Shown here: positions 16,525-25,558 of the stretch, in pieces
How positions within the stretch are numbered: position 1 is the first letter of the stretch
How the letters are laid out: every line of letters starts with the position of its first letter
Assembly: GCA_003499525.1 (NCBI GenBank)
Contig: DNTB01000086.1
Coordinates: forward strand, 1-64,000
DNA from: Flavobacteriales bacterium
GTDB lineage: Bacteria; Bacteroidota; Bacteroidia; Flavobacteriales_G; Salibacteraceae
Length of the DNA: 64,000 bases
Direction of reading: 5' to 3'
Notes under the pieces: generated by a model
Databases searched by the model: none
What the model saw: only the letters and a program-made list of their open reading frames with translations
Told to the model about the DNA's origin: nothing
Program-made: the position numbers and the translations under genes

Positions 16525-17289
16525 ATGAAAGTGGTCATTATTGAAGATGAGCTTCTTGCCAGCCGGGAGTTGAAGAGAATGCTGCAGCGCATCGATGATG
16601 ACATTGAGGTCATTTCAGATATTCAAAGTGTGCAGGCAGGAGTGGAGTGGTTTGAGAATAACAAATCTCCAGATCTGGTTTTCTCGGATATTCAGCTTTC
16701 CGATGGGCTGAGCTTCGAACTATTTCAGAGAACTTCGATCGATTGTCCGGTAATCTTCACAACTGCCTTTGATCACTACGCGATACAGGCTTTTAAGCTC
16801 AACAGTATTGATTATCTGATGAAGCCATTTGATGATGAGGATGTAGCCAATGCATTAGAAAAATTTCGAAATTTAGAGGACAAAAGGCATGAGAATCCCA
16901 TTAACAAAGAGCTGCTGGATAAGCTTATTTCGCAACACGGAATTCAGTCTTACAAGAGTTCATTTGTAGTATCCATTGGTGATCAATACCGAAAGATCAA
17001 AGTTGAAGATATAGCCTGTTTTCGGGCGGACGGAAATACTGTTTACCTCATTCAGCAAAATAAGAAAAGAGTAATAGTTGACTATTCCATTGAAGAATTG
17101 GAGAAACTGCTGGATCCTTCGGTATTTTTTCGGATCAATCGTCAGGTTTTGATTCATGAAGATGCGATAAGTCGCATTCACAAGTATTTCAACAGTCGCT
17201 TAAAACTGGAAACCGAGCCCTGTATTGACGAAGATGTATTGGTTTCAAGAAGTAGGGTCAAAGATTTTTTAAGATGGCTGGATAATTAA
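16525..17289 (+). CDS. LytTR-family response regulator
   Basis: 254 residues from the ATG at 16525. Receiver domain 1-118 with the acidic pocket E7/D8 (VVIIEDE), phosphate acceptor D55 (LVFSDIQLSDG), T in TTAFD and K in YLMKPF. LytTR DNA-binding domain about 150-250 (IACFRADGNTVYLI, FFRINRQVLIH, LKLETEPC, VSRSRV). Such regulators usually pair with a LytS/YehU-type histidine kinase; none lies next to it here, so it is an orphan in this window. Its stop codon overlaps the stop of the convergent gene in a shared TTAA. Confidence 0.93.
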   Translation: MKVVIIEDELLASRELKRMLQRIDDDIEVISDIQSVQAGVEWFENNKSPDLVFSDIQLSDGLSFELFQRTSIDCPVIFTTAFDHYAIQAFKLNSIDYLMKPFDDEDVANALEKFRNLEDKRHENPINKELLDKLISQHGIQSYKSSFVVSIGDQYRKIKVEDIACFRADGNTVYLIQQNKKRVIVDYSIEELEKLLDPSVFFRINRQVLIHEDAISRIHKYFNSRLKLETEPCIDEDVLVSRSRVKDFLRWLDN

Positions 17290-18716
17290 GACGTAACTTC
17301 TTCAAATTCAGAGACATATCCAAACAGCTTTTTTCTTTTAATAGTCTTGGCAACCTTGTTAGGAACTAGTTTTTCCCATCCATCCTGACGATGACGTATC
17401 ATTTCAAGAACGTCGTCAGAATAAATTGTTAGAAGATTCCTATTCACATTTCTGAGGTCTTCAATTTTTTGACCTTCCATGAGGAATCGATAAAGATGAT
17501 TCAGTTTTTCATCAACATCAAGACATTCACAATTATAAAGTCCATCACCATCTCCATTTGTCGCTGGGTAAATCAGCAACTTGACATTTCTTCCGAAGAG
17601 ATGCCCAAAGGATTCAAGAATCCCTCCTTTCAGACTTTTGTAGTAGATAGGGTTGAAGATGGCTTCAAGATTGTTAACTCCCATTAGTACCCCGATTTTG
17701 TATCCTCGGTTGACATCAGTTAGGAAATTGGTCAGCTTATAATATTGCTGAAAGTTTGTGATCATTACAGTTTGACCAAGCTGGCTAAGGATGTCTACCC
17801 GGTCCATAAAGTCTTTTTCGTCTATTTCAGTCGAGTCGGAACGCAGATTGTTCAAGGTAAGCTCACACAATACTAGTACATCTTTTTTCTCTACTACAGG
17901 GTCTAGAATAAACTGTCTGTAGCCGCTGAGTAGCATATCTACATTAACCAAAGTGGGCGGTCTGAATCTACCTCTTAACAACAGGATGTTCTTTCTGTAA
18001 AGAATTTCAGAAGACTGTACATTGGTGCCATCAGGACCAAACATCGCGGCGGAAGTTAATCCCATTTTTACCATTTTAAGACTTATGAGTCTATTGTCAA
18101 TATTCCCAAAATCAGGCCCCTCAATGTTGAACATATCTATCTCAATACGTGAGCTATCAATGGAATCCATCAAAGAGCTCAAAAAACCTTCGATGGAATC
18201 AGTTTCAAAATAACAGGCATGAACCAGATTAACACCTAACCTACCTACCGCCTTTTGCTGGAGTAGTGCATCATTGTCATGTAACTTGACATGCAGAACA
18301 ACTGTATTGGGCTCTTTATCTGGTTTTAACTGAAACTTCATACCCATCCATCCGTGCCCCTGATTTGTTTTATGGAAATTGATGGTTTCAATAGTATCGG
18401 CAAAAGCGAAATAGGTTTTAGTCTCTTCAGTACCTGAGAGTTTGTCGGTTATATTGTTAAAATCATGATCTAACATTCTCATTAACCGCCCTTTACTTAC
18501 AAACCGCTTACCCTCCCCGTATATGGCATTCGATACTTTTTTGTCATAGGCAGATTGTGTTAGAGCAATCGTACCGGAGGCTCCACCAGCTTGAAAAAAG
18601 GAAACTGCCACATCCTGACCCGCTCCAATTTCTGAAAAAGAACCATAGATGGTAGCATCCAGATTAACTCTTAAAGCTTTTTCTTTTGTCGTAAGTGTTC
18701 TGAAGTTTTGGTCCAT
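17286..18716 (-). CDS. Conserved Bacteroidota protein of unknown function (about 476 residues)
   Basis: Cytoplasmic protein with no signal peptide or membrane helix. It starts MDQNFRTLTTKEKALRVNLD and has a glycine-rich block, IGAGQDVAVSFFQAGGASG, near residues 31-49. I recall close relatives in Bacteroidota that are labelled nicotinate-nucleotide adenylyltransferase, but the (H/T)xGH nucleotidyltransferase motif is not visible, so I do not adopt that name. Repeated mixed alpha/beta blocks and a conserved ATNGDGDGLYNCE segment near 395 suggest an enzyme. Convergent with the LytTR gene, sharing the last 4 nt. Confidence 0.75.
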   Translation of the reverse strand: MDQNFRTLTTKEKALRVNLDATIYGSFSEIGAGQDVAVSFFQAGGASGTIALTQSAYDKKVSNAIYGEGKRFVSKGRLMRMLDHDFNNITDKLSGTEETKTYFAFADTIETINFHKTNQGHGWMGMKFQLKPDKEPNTVVLHVKLHDNDALLQQKAVGRLGVNLVHACYFETDSIEGFLSSLMDSIDSSRIEIDMFNIEGPDFGNIDNRLISLKMVKMGLTSAAMFGPDGTNVQSSEILYRKNILLLRGRFRPPTLVNVDMLLSGYRQFILDPVVEKKDVLVLCELTLNNLRSDSTEIDEKDFMDRVDILSQLGQTVMITNFQQYYKLTNFLTDVNRGYKIGVLMGVNNLEAIFNPIYYKSLKGGILESFGHLFGRNVKLLIYPATNGDGDGLYNCECLDVDEKLNHLYRFLMEGQKIEDLRNVNRNLLTIYSDDVLEMIRHRQDGWEKLVPNKVAKTIKRKKLFGYVSEFEEVTS

Positions 18717-18817
18717 TTCTGATCGGTTTATCGTACAAAATTAAGGGCTGAAACAATAGTATCCTATTGCTATCTCTAAGGTTATGAAATTCCAGTCTTG
18801 TATAACTTGAAAATTAT

Positions 18818-19624
18818 CTATACCGCTACCGAGTATTCTCGAAGGGCCTCGTTCAATGAAGTTTTCTTATCCGTAGATTCTTTGCGACGCCCTATAATCA
18901 GAGCCGCTGGAACCTGATAGTTGCCTGCAGGGAATTCTTTTGTGTACGATCCTGGTATTACTACCGCACCCGAAGGGACGACGCCTTTGTGAATGGTAGG
19001 TTCACTTTTAGTGACGTCTATAATCCTTGTGGACATAGTTAGAACCACATTCGCCCCAAGTACAGCCTCTTTTTCTATTCGCACTCCCTCAACAACAATA
19101 CAGCGAGACCCAATAAAAACATCATCTTCAACAATAACTGGAGCAGCTTGCACAGGTTCAAGAACACCACCGATACCTACACCACCTGAAAGGTGAACGT
19201 TCTTTCCTATCTGTGCGCAACTACCTACAGTAGCCCAGGTGTCTACCATCGTTCCACTGTCTACGTATGCACCAATATTGACATAAGAAGGCATCATTAT
19301 TACACCCTTTGCTACATAGGAGCCATATCTTGCAATGGCATGTGGAACCACACGAACCCCAAGTTTGTCATATCCCTTTTTTAAATCTATTTTATCGTGA
19401 AACTCGAAAGGACCCGTCGATATTTTAGTCATAGGACTAATGGGAAAGTAGAGAATAACGGCTTTCTTAACCCATTCATTCACCTTCCATCCAGATTCCT
19501 TTTTTTCCGCACATCGTACTTTTCCAGAATCAAGCAGCTCAATAACATTTCTAATAACATCTTGATAATCAGGATTCTGCAATAAGCTCCTGTCTTTCCA
19601 TGCCTCCTCTATTCTTTCGATCAT
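18818..19624 (-). CDS. dapD: 2,3,4,5-tetrahydropyridine-2,6-dicarboxylate N-succinyltransferase (DapD)
   Basis: Fourth step of the succinylase lysine/diaminopimelate pathway: succinyl-CoA plus tetrahydrodipicolinate. 268 residues. An N-terminal helical domain (EEAWKDRSLL, LDSGKVRCAEK) precedes a left-handed beta-helix built of hexapeptide repeats (VIMMPSYVNIGAYVDSG, IGKNVHLSGGVGIGGVLEP, VFIGSRCIVVEGV). The MVDTWATVGSCAQIG block is diagnostic. The gene is divergent from ruvX with a 65-nt gap. Confidence 0.95.
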   Translation of the reverse strand: MIERIEEAWKDRSLLQNPDYQDVIRNVIELLDSGKVRCAEKKESGWKVNEWVKKAVILYFPISPMTKISTGPFEFHDKIDLKKGYDKLGVRVVPHAIARYGSYVAKGVIMMPSYVNIGAYVDSGTMVDTWATVGSCAQIGKNVHLSGGVGIGGVLEPVQAAPVIVEDDVFIGSRCIVVEGVRIEKEAVLGANVVLTMSTRIIDVTKSEPTIHKGVVPSGAVVIPGSYTKEFPAGNYQVPAALIIGRRKESTDKKTSLNEALREYSVAV

Positions 19625-19677
19625 AATAAAATTTAAGCCTACTAAATTAATGAAGTATATAGGAAATCTGAGGTGAC

Positions 19678-19685
19678 TACCTTTG
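19678..19685 (+). promoter_or_regulatory. Candidate ruvX operon -7 box, giving a leaderless transcript
   Basis: TACCTTTG, a perfect TAnnTTTG box, ends 4 nt before the ruvX ATG (19690). With the usual 5-8 nt to the start site, transcription would begin at or inside the start codon. No clear TTG upstream. Confidence 0.4.
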
Positions 19686-19689
19686 TTCC

Positions 19690-20106
19690 ATGCCCGTTAT
19701 TGTCGCTCTAGACTTTGGAATGAAACGAACTGGAATTGCTATAAGTGATAACCTCGGATTGATAGCTACACCATTTAAAACGGTTCCATCTGAAATTCTT
19801 CTTGACGAATTACAAATTATCATGGATCAACATCAGGTAAATACCCTTGTAATTGGGCAGCCAAGAAAACTATCCGGTGAATATTCAGATCTTGAGCAGA
19901 ACATCCTGAAACTCATCGATTATATTGCATCAAAGTTTCCCGAGCTGGACATTTGTCGCCAGGATGAGAGGTTTACATCCTCTTTAAGCCAGTATGATTT
20001 AATCCGGTCTGGAGTGGGAAAGAAAAAAAGAAGAGACAAAACCCTGCTGGATAAAATGAGTGCTGCATTAATTTTGCAGTCTTTTTTAGATCGCCAAAAG
20101 CATTAA
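19690..20106 (+). CDS. ruvX: Putative Holliday junction resolvase / pre-16S rRNA nuclease (RuvX, YqgF)
   Basis: RNase H-fold nuclease of 138 residues, the family length. Motifs: ALDFGMKRTGIAISD (first catalytic Asp near 7), LVIGQPRKLSG, and the DERFTSS block with the second acidic residue, then DKMSAALILQSFL with the last Asp. YqgF matures the 5' end of 16S rRNA; RuvX is the DNA junction role proposed for the same family. It starts an operon with def (2-nt gap) and the lipoprotein. Confidence 0.92.
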   Translation: MPVIVALDFGMKRTGIAISDNLGLIATPFKTVPSEILLDELQIIMDQHQVNTLVIGQPRKLSGEYSDLEQNILKLIDYIASKFPELDICRQDERFTSSLSQYDLIRSGVGKKKRRDKTLLDKMSAALILQSFLDRQKH

Positions 20107-20108
20107 TA

Positions 20109-20699
20109 ATGATATTGCCAATTGTGGCTTATGGAGACCCGGTGCTTCGAAGAGAGGCGGAGGAGATTGGTCAGGATTATGAGAACCTATCGGTGTTAAT
20201 CGATAACATGTTTGAAACTATGGAGCAGGCAAACGGAGTAGGTCTGGCGGCACCTCAAATAGATTTGTCCATAAGACTTTTTATAGTTGACACCACTCCA
20301 TTTGTTGATTCTAAAGGTCTTTCCGAAGAAGAAAAGAACGAGATGAATGGTTTTCGTGAAGTATTTATCAATCCAATTGTAATTGAAGAAGAAGGTAAAC
20401 CGTGGGCATTTGAAGAGGGCTGCTTGAGCATCCCCGGAATAAATGAGGACGTAAGAAGAAAACCTACGGTGACCATTGAATACTATAATCGTGAATGGCA
20501 ACTTATTGAAAAGACGTTTTCAGGTCTTATAGCCAGGGTAATTCAACACGAATATGATCATATTGAGGGTGTTCTTTTTACCGATAAGATCAATGCTCTA
20601 AAGCGCCGTTTAATTTCCAGAAAACTTGAGAGTATTTCTAAAGGAATTGTCGATGCAAACTATCAAATGAAATTCTATAAACCACGAAAAGCTAAATGA
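20109..20699 (+). CDS. def: Peptide deformylase
   Basis: Removes the formyl group from the N-terminal Met of new proteins. 196 residues. All three family motifs are present: GVGLAAPQ (43-50), EGCLS (near 102, Cys metal ligand) and QHEYDH (near 146, HEXXH metal ligands and catalytic Glu). An insertion of acidic residues (SEEEKNEMNG) between motifs 1 and 2 is usual in Bacteroidota. It sits 2 nt behind ruvX and overlaps the lipoprotein gene by 4 nt. Confidence 0.97.
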   Translation: MILPIVAYGDPVLRREAEEIGQDYENLSVLIDNMFETMEQANGVGLAAPQIDLSIRLFIVDTTPFVDSKGLSEEEKNEMNGFREVFINPIVIEEEGKPWAFEEGCLSIPGINEDVRRKPTVTIEYYNREWQLIEKTFSGLIARVIQHEYDHIEGVLFTDKINALKRRLISRKLESISKGIVDANYQMKFYKPRKAK

Positions 20700-21244
20700 T
20701 GAGGTATATTTCAATTCTGTTAATCCTGTTTCTTACAGCTTGCGGAGGCGGGGAGCAATCAAAAGACAGTACGGCAAAAACCGAAAATACGGAAGAGATG
20801 CTTCTGTCAGAAATTGATAAGTACGAGTCTATGCTCTCTAAAGAAGAAGCGATGGATACGAAAACGAATATTCGTAAAACACTAATTGACCTGTATTCAT
20901 CCTATGCCACTTCGTATTCCATGAAGAAGCAAGCACCCGAGATGCTATTTCATGCCGGAACGGAGTCGGTGAATGTTGAAGAATACAATCAGGCCATTAA
21001 TTATTTAAAAAGACTAGAAACAGGATATCATGAGTACATAAAGCGACCGGAGGCCATTTATTTGATTGCCTTCATTTATGAAAACCACCTGAATAAAAAA
21101 GGTCCTGCAAAAGAATACTACAATAAAGTGATTAATGAATACCCTGAACATGTTTTGGCTAGTCAGGCCAAGCAGTCCATTGATATATTGATGCTCTCAG
21201 ACGAAGAATTAATAAAGAAGTTCCAGGAGAATAATCCAGGCTAG
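20696..21244 (+). CDS. TPR-like lipoprotein
   Basis: 182 residues, signal MMRYISILLILFLTACGGG with lipobox LTAC. The mature part has TPR-like helical pairs (YATSYSMKKQAPEMLFHAG, YNQAINYLKRL, GPAKEYYNKVINEYPEH). The last block, KEYYNKVINEYPEHVLASQAK, resembles the C-terminal TPR of CpoB/YbgF proteins of the Tol-Pal system, but the likeness is short. Coupled to def by a 4-nt overlap and convergent with cdaA (3-nt gap). Role unknown; likely a periplasmic scaffold. Confidence 0.8.
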   Translation: MMRYISILLILFLTACGGGEQSKDSTAKTENTEEMLLSEIDKYESMLSKEEAMDTKTNIRKTLIDLYSSYATSYSMKKQAPEMLFHAGTESVNVEEYNQAINYLKRLETGYHEYIKRPEAIYLIAFIYENHLNKKGPAKEYYNKVINEYPEHVLASQAKQSIDILMLSDEELIKKFQENNPG

Positions 21245-21247
21245 GGC

Positions 21248-22015
21248 TTACTTTTCTATAAATTCCTGAATTCTTTCGGTACGTTCTACTATTTCGTACT
21301 GGCTGTTCATACACAGTAAGACTTTCCCTGTTTCTTCGGACACCATTATTACTTTTGATTGTGAATGCTCGCTCATTCCAATTGCTGCTCTGTGTCTCAT
21401 ACCAAATGATTGAGGCAGCTGATCGTTTTCGCTATTTGGAAGTACGCAACTGGCAGCGAGCACTTTTTCTCCATTGATGATGATGGCACCATCATGAAGG
21501 GGTGCGTTTTTTTGGAAAATGGTTTCTATGATTTCAGCAGAGAGCAGCGCATTGATGCGTACTCCAGTGGAAACAATTTCTCCTATATCGTCAGAATAAT
21601 CAATGACAATTAATGCGCCCGTTTTACTATTGGAGAGCCTCTGAATAGCAAGGGAAAGTTCTCTCCCCTGAAGTGAGGTAGACTGTTCTCCGCGAAGATT
21701 GAATATTCCTTTAAGTTGTGGCGCCAGGCTGGCAAACCGGCCGCTTCCAAGACGGATTAAAAACCGTCGAAGTTCAGGTTGAAAGATGATTACAAAAGCA
21801 ATGGCACCTACGGATAGAAAAGCCCCGATAAGGTTGGATGTAAGTTCCATCTGAAGTGCTCTTGTCAATTGCCAGAATACGACAATAAGTACTAAACCAA
21901 AGACAATTCTTAAAGTAACAGTACCCCTGATGAGGGTAAAGATGTAAGTTACGATAGCTGCTACAATGAAAATATCCAGAACGTCCAGCCACCGTATTTC
22001 AATGAAATCAATCAT
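21248..22015 (-). CDS. cdaA: Diadenylate cyclase CdaA (c-di-AMP synthase)
   Basis: Makes cyclic di-AMP from two ATP. 255 residues: three N-terminal membrane helices (LDIFIVAAIVTYIFTLI, IVFGLVLIVVFWQL, FLSVGAIAFVIIF), then the DAC domain with the DGA motif (APLHDGAIII) and the RHR motif (GMRHRAAIGMSE), both needed for catalysis. The ybbR/cdaR regulator usual in Firmicutes is not next to it; instead it follows folP with a 4-nt overlap, an arrangement seen in Bacteroidota. Confidence 0.94.
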   Translation of the reverse strand: MIDFIEIRWLDVLDIFIVAAIVTYIFTLIRGTVTLRIVFGLVLIVVFWQLTRALQMELTSNLIGAFLSVGAIAFVIIFQPELRRFLIRLGSGRFASLAPQLKGIFNLRGEQSTSLQGRELSLAIQRLSNSKTGALIVIDYSDDIGEIVSTGVRINALLSAEIIETIFQKNAPLHDGAIIINGEKVLAASCVLPNSENDQLPQSFGMRHRAAIGMSEHSQSKVIMVSEETGKVLLCMNSQYEIVERTERIQEFIEK

Positions 22016-22884
22016 GGAGAAGAGGTAGATTTAAGCTTTTCATAAATCCTGACCACGTCTACTGCTTCAGCCACATCATGAACACGTAAAACTGAGGCTC
22101 CATTTAGAAGAGCTGTTAGATGCAGGGCAGAGGTTCCTGCAAGCGCTTCCGCGCTGGGCCTTTCAATAATCTTAGTAACCATAGATTTTCGTGATACTCC
22201 AACCAAAATGGGCAATCCAATAATATTTAATGCTTCAAGATTGGTGAAAAGCCTGTAATTATCGTCAAGACTTTTGCTGAAACCAAACCCCGGATCTATT
22301 ACTACATCATATACCCCAACGCGGTGCAGCTCATTTGCTTTTCTTTTCAGGAAAGATATGGTTTCTTCAACGACATTTCTATAAACCACTTTTTTATGAA
22401 GATTTCGTAATGACCCATTCTGATGCATAATAATATATGGACATTGGGCATCTGAGACCACCTTAAACATTTTTGAGTCGAATTCTCCAGCAGAAATATC
22501 ATTAATTATGTGAGCTCCCGCCTTTAATGCTTGTGATGCGACTTCAGCTCTGAAAGTGTCAACAGAAATAAATGCCTTTTTCAGGCGCTCTTGCCCAAGA
22601 GCACCTAATAAGGATACTACCTTAGTAGTTTCTTCTTTTTCATTGGATAACTCAAATCCAGGTCTGGTAGATTGAGCACCAATATCTATAATCTCCGCTC
22701 CTTCCTCAATGAGTTTGTCAAACTGATCTATCGCTTTTTCAAGATCTGAGAACCTTCCTTTATCGTAAAATGAGTCGTCCGTAATGTTCAGAATTCCCAT
22801 CACTAAAGGACGGTCAAATGTGCACAGTTTGCCATCAATGACTAAAGATCGCTTCGTCTTAAAAAATGTATCTTTCGCCGTCAT
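22012..22884 (-). CDS. folP: Dihydropteroate synthase
   Basis: Joins p-aminobenzoate to dihydropterin pyrophosphate in folate synthesis. TIM barrel of 290 residues with VMGILNITDDSFYDKG (pterin loop; the common form is NVTPDSF), IIDIGAQSTRPG, VDTFRAEVA, INDISAGEFD, DPGFGFSK and LVGVSRKSM; the last part RVHDVAEAVD is also typical. Overlaps cdaA by 4 nt, so the two are co-translated. Only 28 nt separate its start from the divergent DUF1599 gene. Confidence 0.95.
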   Translation of the reverse strand: MTAKDTFFKTKRSLVIDGKLCTFDRPLVMGILNITDDSFYDKGRFSDLEKAIDQFDKLIEEGAEIIDIGAQSTRPGFELSNEKEETTKVVSLLGALGQERLKKAFISVDTFRAEVASQALKAGAHIINDISAGEFDSKMFKVVSDAQCPYIIMHQNGSLRNLHKKVVYRNVVEETISFLKRKANELHRVGVYDVVIDPGFGFSKSLDDNYRLFTNLEALNIIGLPILVGVSRKSMVTKIIERPSAEALAGTSALHLTALLNGASVLRVHDVAEAVDVVRIYEKLKSTSSP

Positions 22885-22912
22885 TTTAGAAGCAAATAAT
22901 TCTGCTGATTTT

Positions 22913-23461
22913 ATGGATAAAACACTACGTCAATATGACCTGGTAGTCAAGCGTTGCAAAGATATATTTACCCGGAAAATGAGAGATTACGGCCTTTCCT
23001 GGAGGGTGATGAGGCCTTCTTCCATTACCGACCAAATGTTTATCAAAGCACAAAGAATTTCAACTTTGGAGGATGCAGGAGCAACTGCAGTAGGGGAGGG
23101 CATAGAACCAGAATTTATAGGCCTGTATAACTATGCGATCATGGGTTTGATTCAACTCACATTTTTAGGCAGTAAACTTGACGATAATGAGGTGCTTCAG
23201 CAATATCAGGAATGGTCGGACAAGACTAAAAAGTTGATGACCCAAAAAAATACTGATTATGGTGAAGCATGGAGGTCAATGCGAGTGAGTTCAATGACCG
23301 ATCTGATTCTTATGAAAATTCACAGGACGAAACAAATTGAAGACAATCAGGGTAAAACGGAAATATCGGAAGGCATTGATGCGAATTATCAGGACATTAT
23401 GAACTATTCTGTTTTTGCACTGATACTGATCGAAGAAGCCAAAAAATTAACACATGACTAA
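22913..23461 (+). CDS. DUF1599 (nucleotide-modification-associated) protein
   Basis: 182 residues from the ATG at 22913; the open frame goes on upstream into folP on the other strand, but that part is not protein-like. Two copies of one domain are visible: KMRDYGLSWRVMRPSSITDQ (about 23-42) and KNTDYGEAWRSMRVSSMTDL (about 115-134), each followed by a K-x-x-R/K-x-x-x-I/L-E run. This is the internal duplication of DUF1599. The family is tied by others to phage nucleotide modification, but in Bacteroidota it is a chromosomal gene of unknown role. It opens the operon with the DoxX gene and tpiA. Confidence 0.88.
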   Translation: MDKTLRQYDLVVKRCKDIFTRKMRDYGLSWRVMRPSSITDQMFIKAQRISTLEDAGATAVGEGIEPEFIGLYNYAIMGLIQLTFLGSKLDDNEVLQQYQEWSDKTKKLMTQKNTDYGEAWRSMRVSSMTDLILMKIHRTKQIEDNQGKTEISEGIDANYQDIMNYSVFALILIEEAKKLTHD

Positions 23462-24794
23462 ACAAAACGTACTTCTAATTTCGAGACTGTTAGTCGGTTC
23501 TTTATTCATTGTTTCGGGTCTTATCAAGGCTAACGACCCGCTGGGCTTTTCTTACAAACTGGAAGAATATTTTGCTCCGGATGTGCTCAACTGGACTATT
23601 TTCAGCGGGACAGAATTGTTTCAGGCGGCATTTATTTCAATTGGAGAAATAGTTTTGGGCGCTGCCTTTTTGGCGGGAGAAAAAGGCAAATTAAGTGCCT
23701 GGCTATTACTTCTTATGATCATCTTCTTCTCCTTTTTAACGGGGTATACAGCCATAGGCAATTGGTTTTTTGAGCACCCTAATGATACCCTTACCAAGTC
23801 TGCAGAGAACATTCTGGGTTTTACTGCAACAGAAATCCACTATTTTAAAGACTGCGGATGCTTTGGTGATGCTATTAAATTTACACCATGGAATTCTTTT
23901 GTAAAGGATCTCGTACTCATGTTTTTTGCGGTGATCATTTTTGCAAACCGGGATAAGGTAGTTCCCAATTCCCAGAAACAAGATCTATTCGTTTTTGGAT
24001 TTTCCCTTTTGTTGATCTCAATATTCTCCGTGGCTATGATGAGCTGGTGGTTTCCGGTTTGGTTTTCAGCTGGAATGTTCATCATTATGCTTGGTATAAA
24101 GAAAAGAATCCCAAATCCCGGCTGGTGGATGGGAGGTGCGGCATTCCTTTATACGATGGTTTTTACGGTCTATGTGATAAGATATATCCCTCAAAAGGAC
24201 TTCAGACCCTATGCTGTCGGTCAAAATATTTCTAATAACATGGTTATTCCCGAAGGAGAAGAACCTCCTCTCTATGGTGTTGACTATACCATGAAAAACA
24301 AAAAGACGGGAGAGACCTTTGTGGTAAACTCCGTAAACTATATGGAAGAACGAGTGTGGGAAAACAAAGAACTCGAGATCATTGAAACAAGTGAATCATA
24401 CCTCATCAGGGAAGGATATGTGCCTCCTGTTCATGATTTTGTGCTTGAACACTACATCACCGGAGAAGACCGGACTCAGGACATCCTGGAGTCACCCAAA
24501 ACGCTCCTTGTTATTGCCTATGATCTTGACCATTCCAATATAAGTCATTGGAATCAAATAAAAGCTTTAGCACAGGACAGCCGGAGTCAGGGGATAGATG
24601 TTGTGGGGTTAAGTGCCAGTAGTGGAGACCTCATTGATAAAGTGCGGCAGGAATACTCACTTGAGTTTGATTTTTTTAACTGTGATGAAACCACATTGAA
24701 AACAATTATTAGATCGAATCCTGGAGTAGTTTACCTGGAAAAAGGAACGGTTGTTCAGAAATGGCCATTTCGTTCGTTGCCAGAAAGTATCTAA
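23454..24794 (+). CDS. BT_3928-type DoxX family membrane protein with thioredoxin-like tail
   Basis: 446 residues. The N-terminal DoxX-like part has helices beginning LISRLLVGSLFIVSGLIKAND, then GTELFQAAFISIGEIVLG, with CGCFGD after the third or fourth helix. The last 120 residues, from TLLVIAYDLDHSN, look like a redox-fold domain without a CXXC. DoxX-type proteins act in quinone or redox processes of the membrane; the exact role here is unknown. It overlaps DUF1599 by 8 nt and precedes tpiA by 17 nt, the usual order in Bacteroidota. Confidence 0.85.
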   Translation: MTKQNVLLISRLLVGSLFIVSGLIKANDPLGFSYKLEEYFAPDVLNWTIFSGTELFQAAFISIGEIVLGAAFLAGEKGKLSAWLLLLMIIFFSFLTGYTAIGNWFFEHPNDTLTKSAENILGFTATEIHYFKDCGCFGDAIKFTPWNSFVKDLVLMFFAVIIFANRDKVVPNSQKQDLFVFGFSLLLISIFSVAMMSWWFPVWFSAGMFIIMLGIKKRIPNPGWWMGGAAFLYTMVFTVYVIRYIPQKDFRPYAVGQNISNNMVIPEGEEPPLYGVDYTMKNKKTGETFVVNSVNYMEERVWENKELEIIETSESYLIREGYVPPVHDFVLEHYITGEDRTQDILESPKTLLVIAYDLDHSNISHWNQIKALAQDSRSQGIDVVGLSASSGDLIDKVRQEYSLEFDFFNCDETTLKTIIRSNPGVVYLEKGTVVQKWPFRSLPESI

Positions 24795-24811
24795 AAAATA
24801 AATACTTATAA

Positions 24812-25558
24812 ATGATTGTAGCTGGAAATTGGAAATTGAATACCACTCTGATTGAGGGTTTGAACCTTGCCTCGAGAATTGAGGACAGCATATCGAAGCT
24901 CGGCCCAATGGAGGTGCGTGTGATAGCCGCTGCCCCATACACGCACCTGGATAGAATGGTGAATAGTACGGATCGAATAGATGTTTTTGCTCAGGATGTT
25001 TCAAGACATGAATCAGGTGCATTTACAGGTGAGGTTTCTGCTGGAATGCTCAAAAGCATTGGTGTTAAAGGATCCATTGTTGGGCACTCAGAAAGAAGAG
25101 CATACCACGGAGAGAATGATGAGTTAATTCATGAAAAAATTCAAATGTGTTTACAACATGATCTGGAAGTAATCTATTGCTGTGGAGAACAACTCGAAGA
25201 CCGTAAAAATGGGCATACCATGAAGGTTATTGAACGACAAATTTCTAAAGCACTTTCCAAGCTGAATGTTGATCAGTTTGACTCATTAGTCATAGCATAT
25301 GAGCCCGTTTGGGCTATTGGAACAGGTGAAACGGCTACTCCCAGGCAAGCACAGGAGGTTCATGAGTTCATTAGGAATTGGCTAAAACAGAACAAAGGAG
25401 AAGAAGTGTCTGAGAAAACTCAGATTTTGTACGGGGGTAGCGTTAAACCGGGGAATGCCGATGAATTATTTCAGAAACCTGATATTGATGGAGGGCTTAT
25501 TGGAGGAGCCTCACTAAAAGCTGAAGATTTCATCCAAATAGTTCGGGCAGCAGGATGA
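24812..25558 (+). CDS. tpiA: Triosephosphate isomerase
   Basis: Interconverts glyceraldehyde-3-phosphate and dihydroxyacetone phosphate. 248 residues, TIM barrel. Substrate loop AGNWKLN (K8; most homologues have KMN), electrophile H92 (VGHSERR), base E164 (AYEPVWAIGTG), phosphate loops YGGSVKPGN and GGLIGGASL. The stop overlaps the start of prmA by 4 nt. Regulation beyond operon membership is not visible. Confidence 0.97.
   Translation: MIVAGNWKLNTTLIEGLNLASRIEDSISKLGPMEVRVIAAAPYTHLDRMVNSTDRIDVFAQDVSRHESGAFTGEVSAGMLKSIGVKGSIVGHSERRAYHGENDELIHEKIQMCLQHDLEVIYCCGEQLEDRKNGHTMKVIERQISKALSKLNVDQFDSLVIAYEPVWAIGTGETATPRQAQEVHEFIRNWLKQNKGEEVSEKTQILYGGSVKPGNADELFQKPDIDGGLIGGASLKAEDFIQIVRAAG

Noticed and set aside
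17286..18716. Naming the 476-residue protein nicotinate-nucleotide adenylyltransferase
   Set aside because: The (H/T)xGH motif of that family is not visible, so the recalled label is not supported here.
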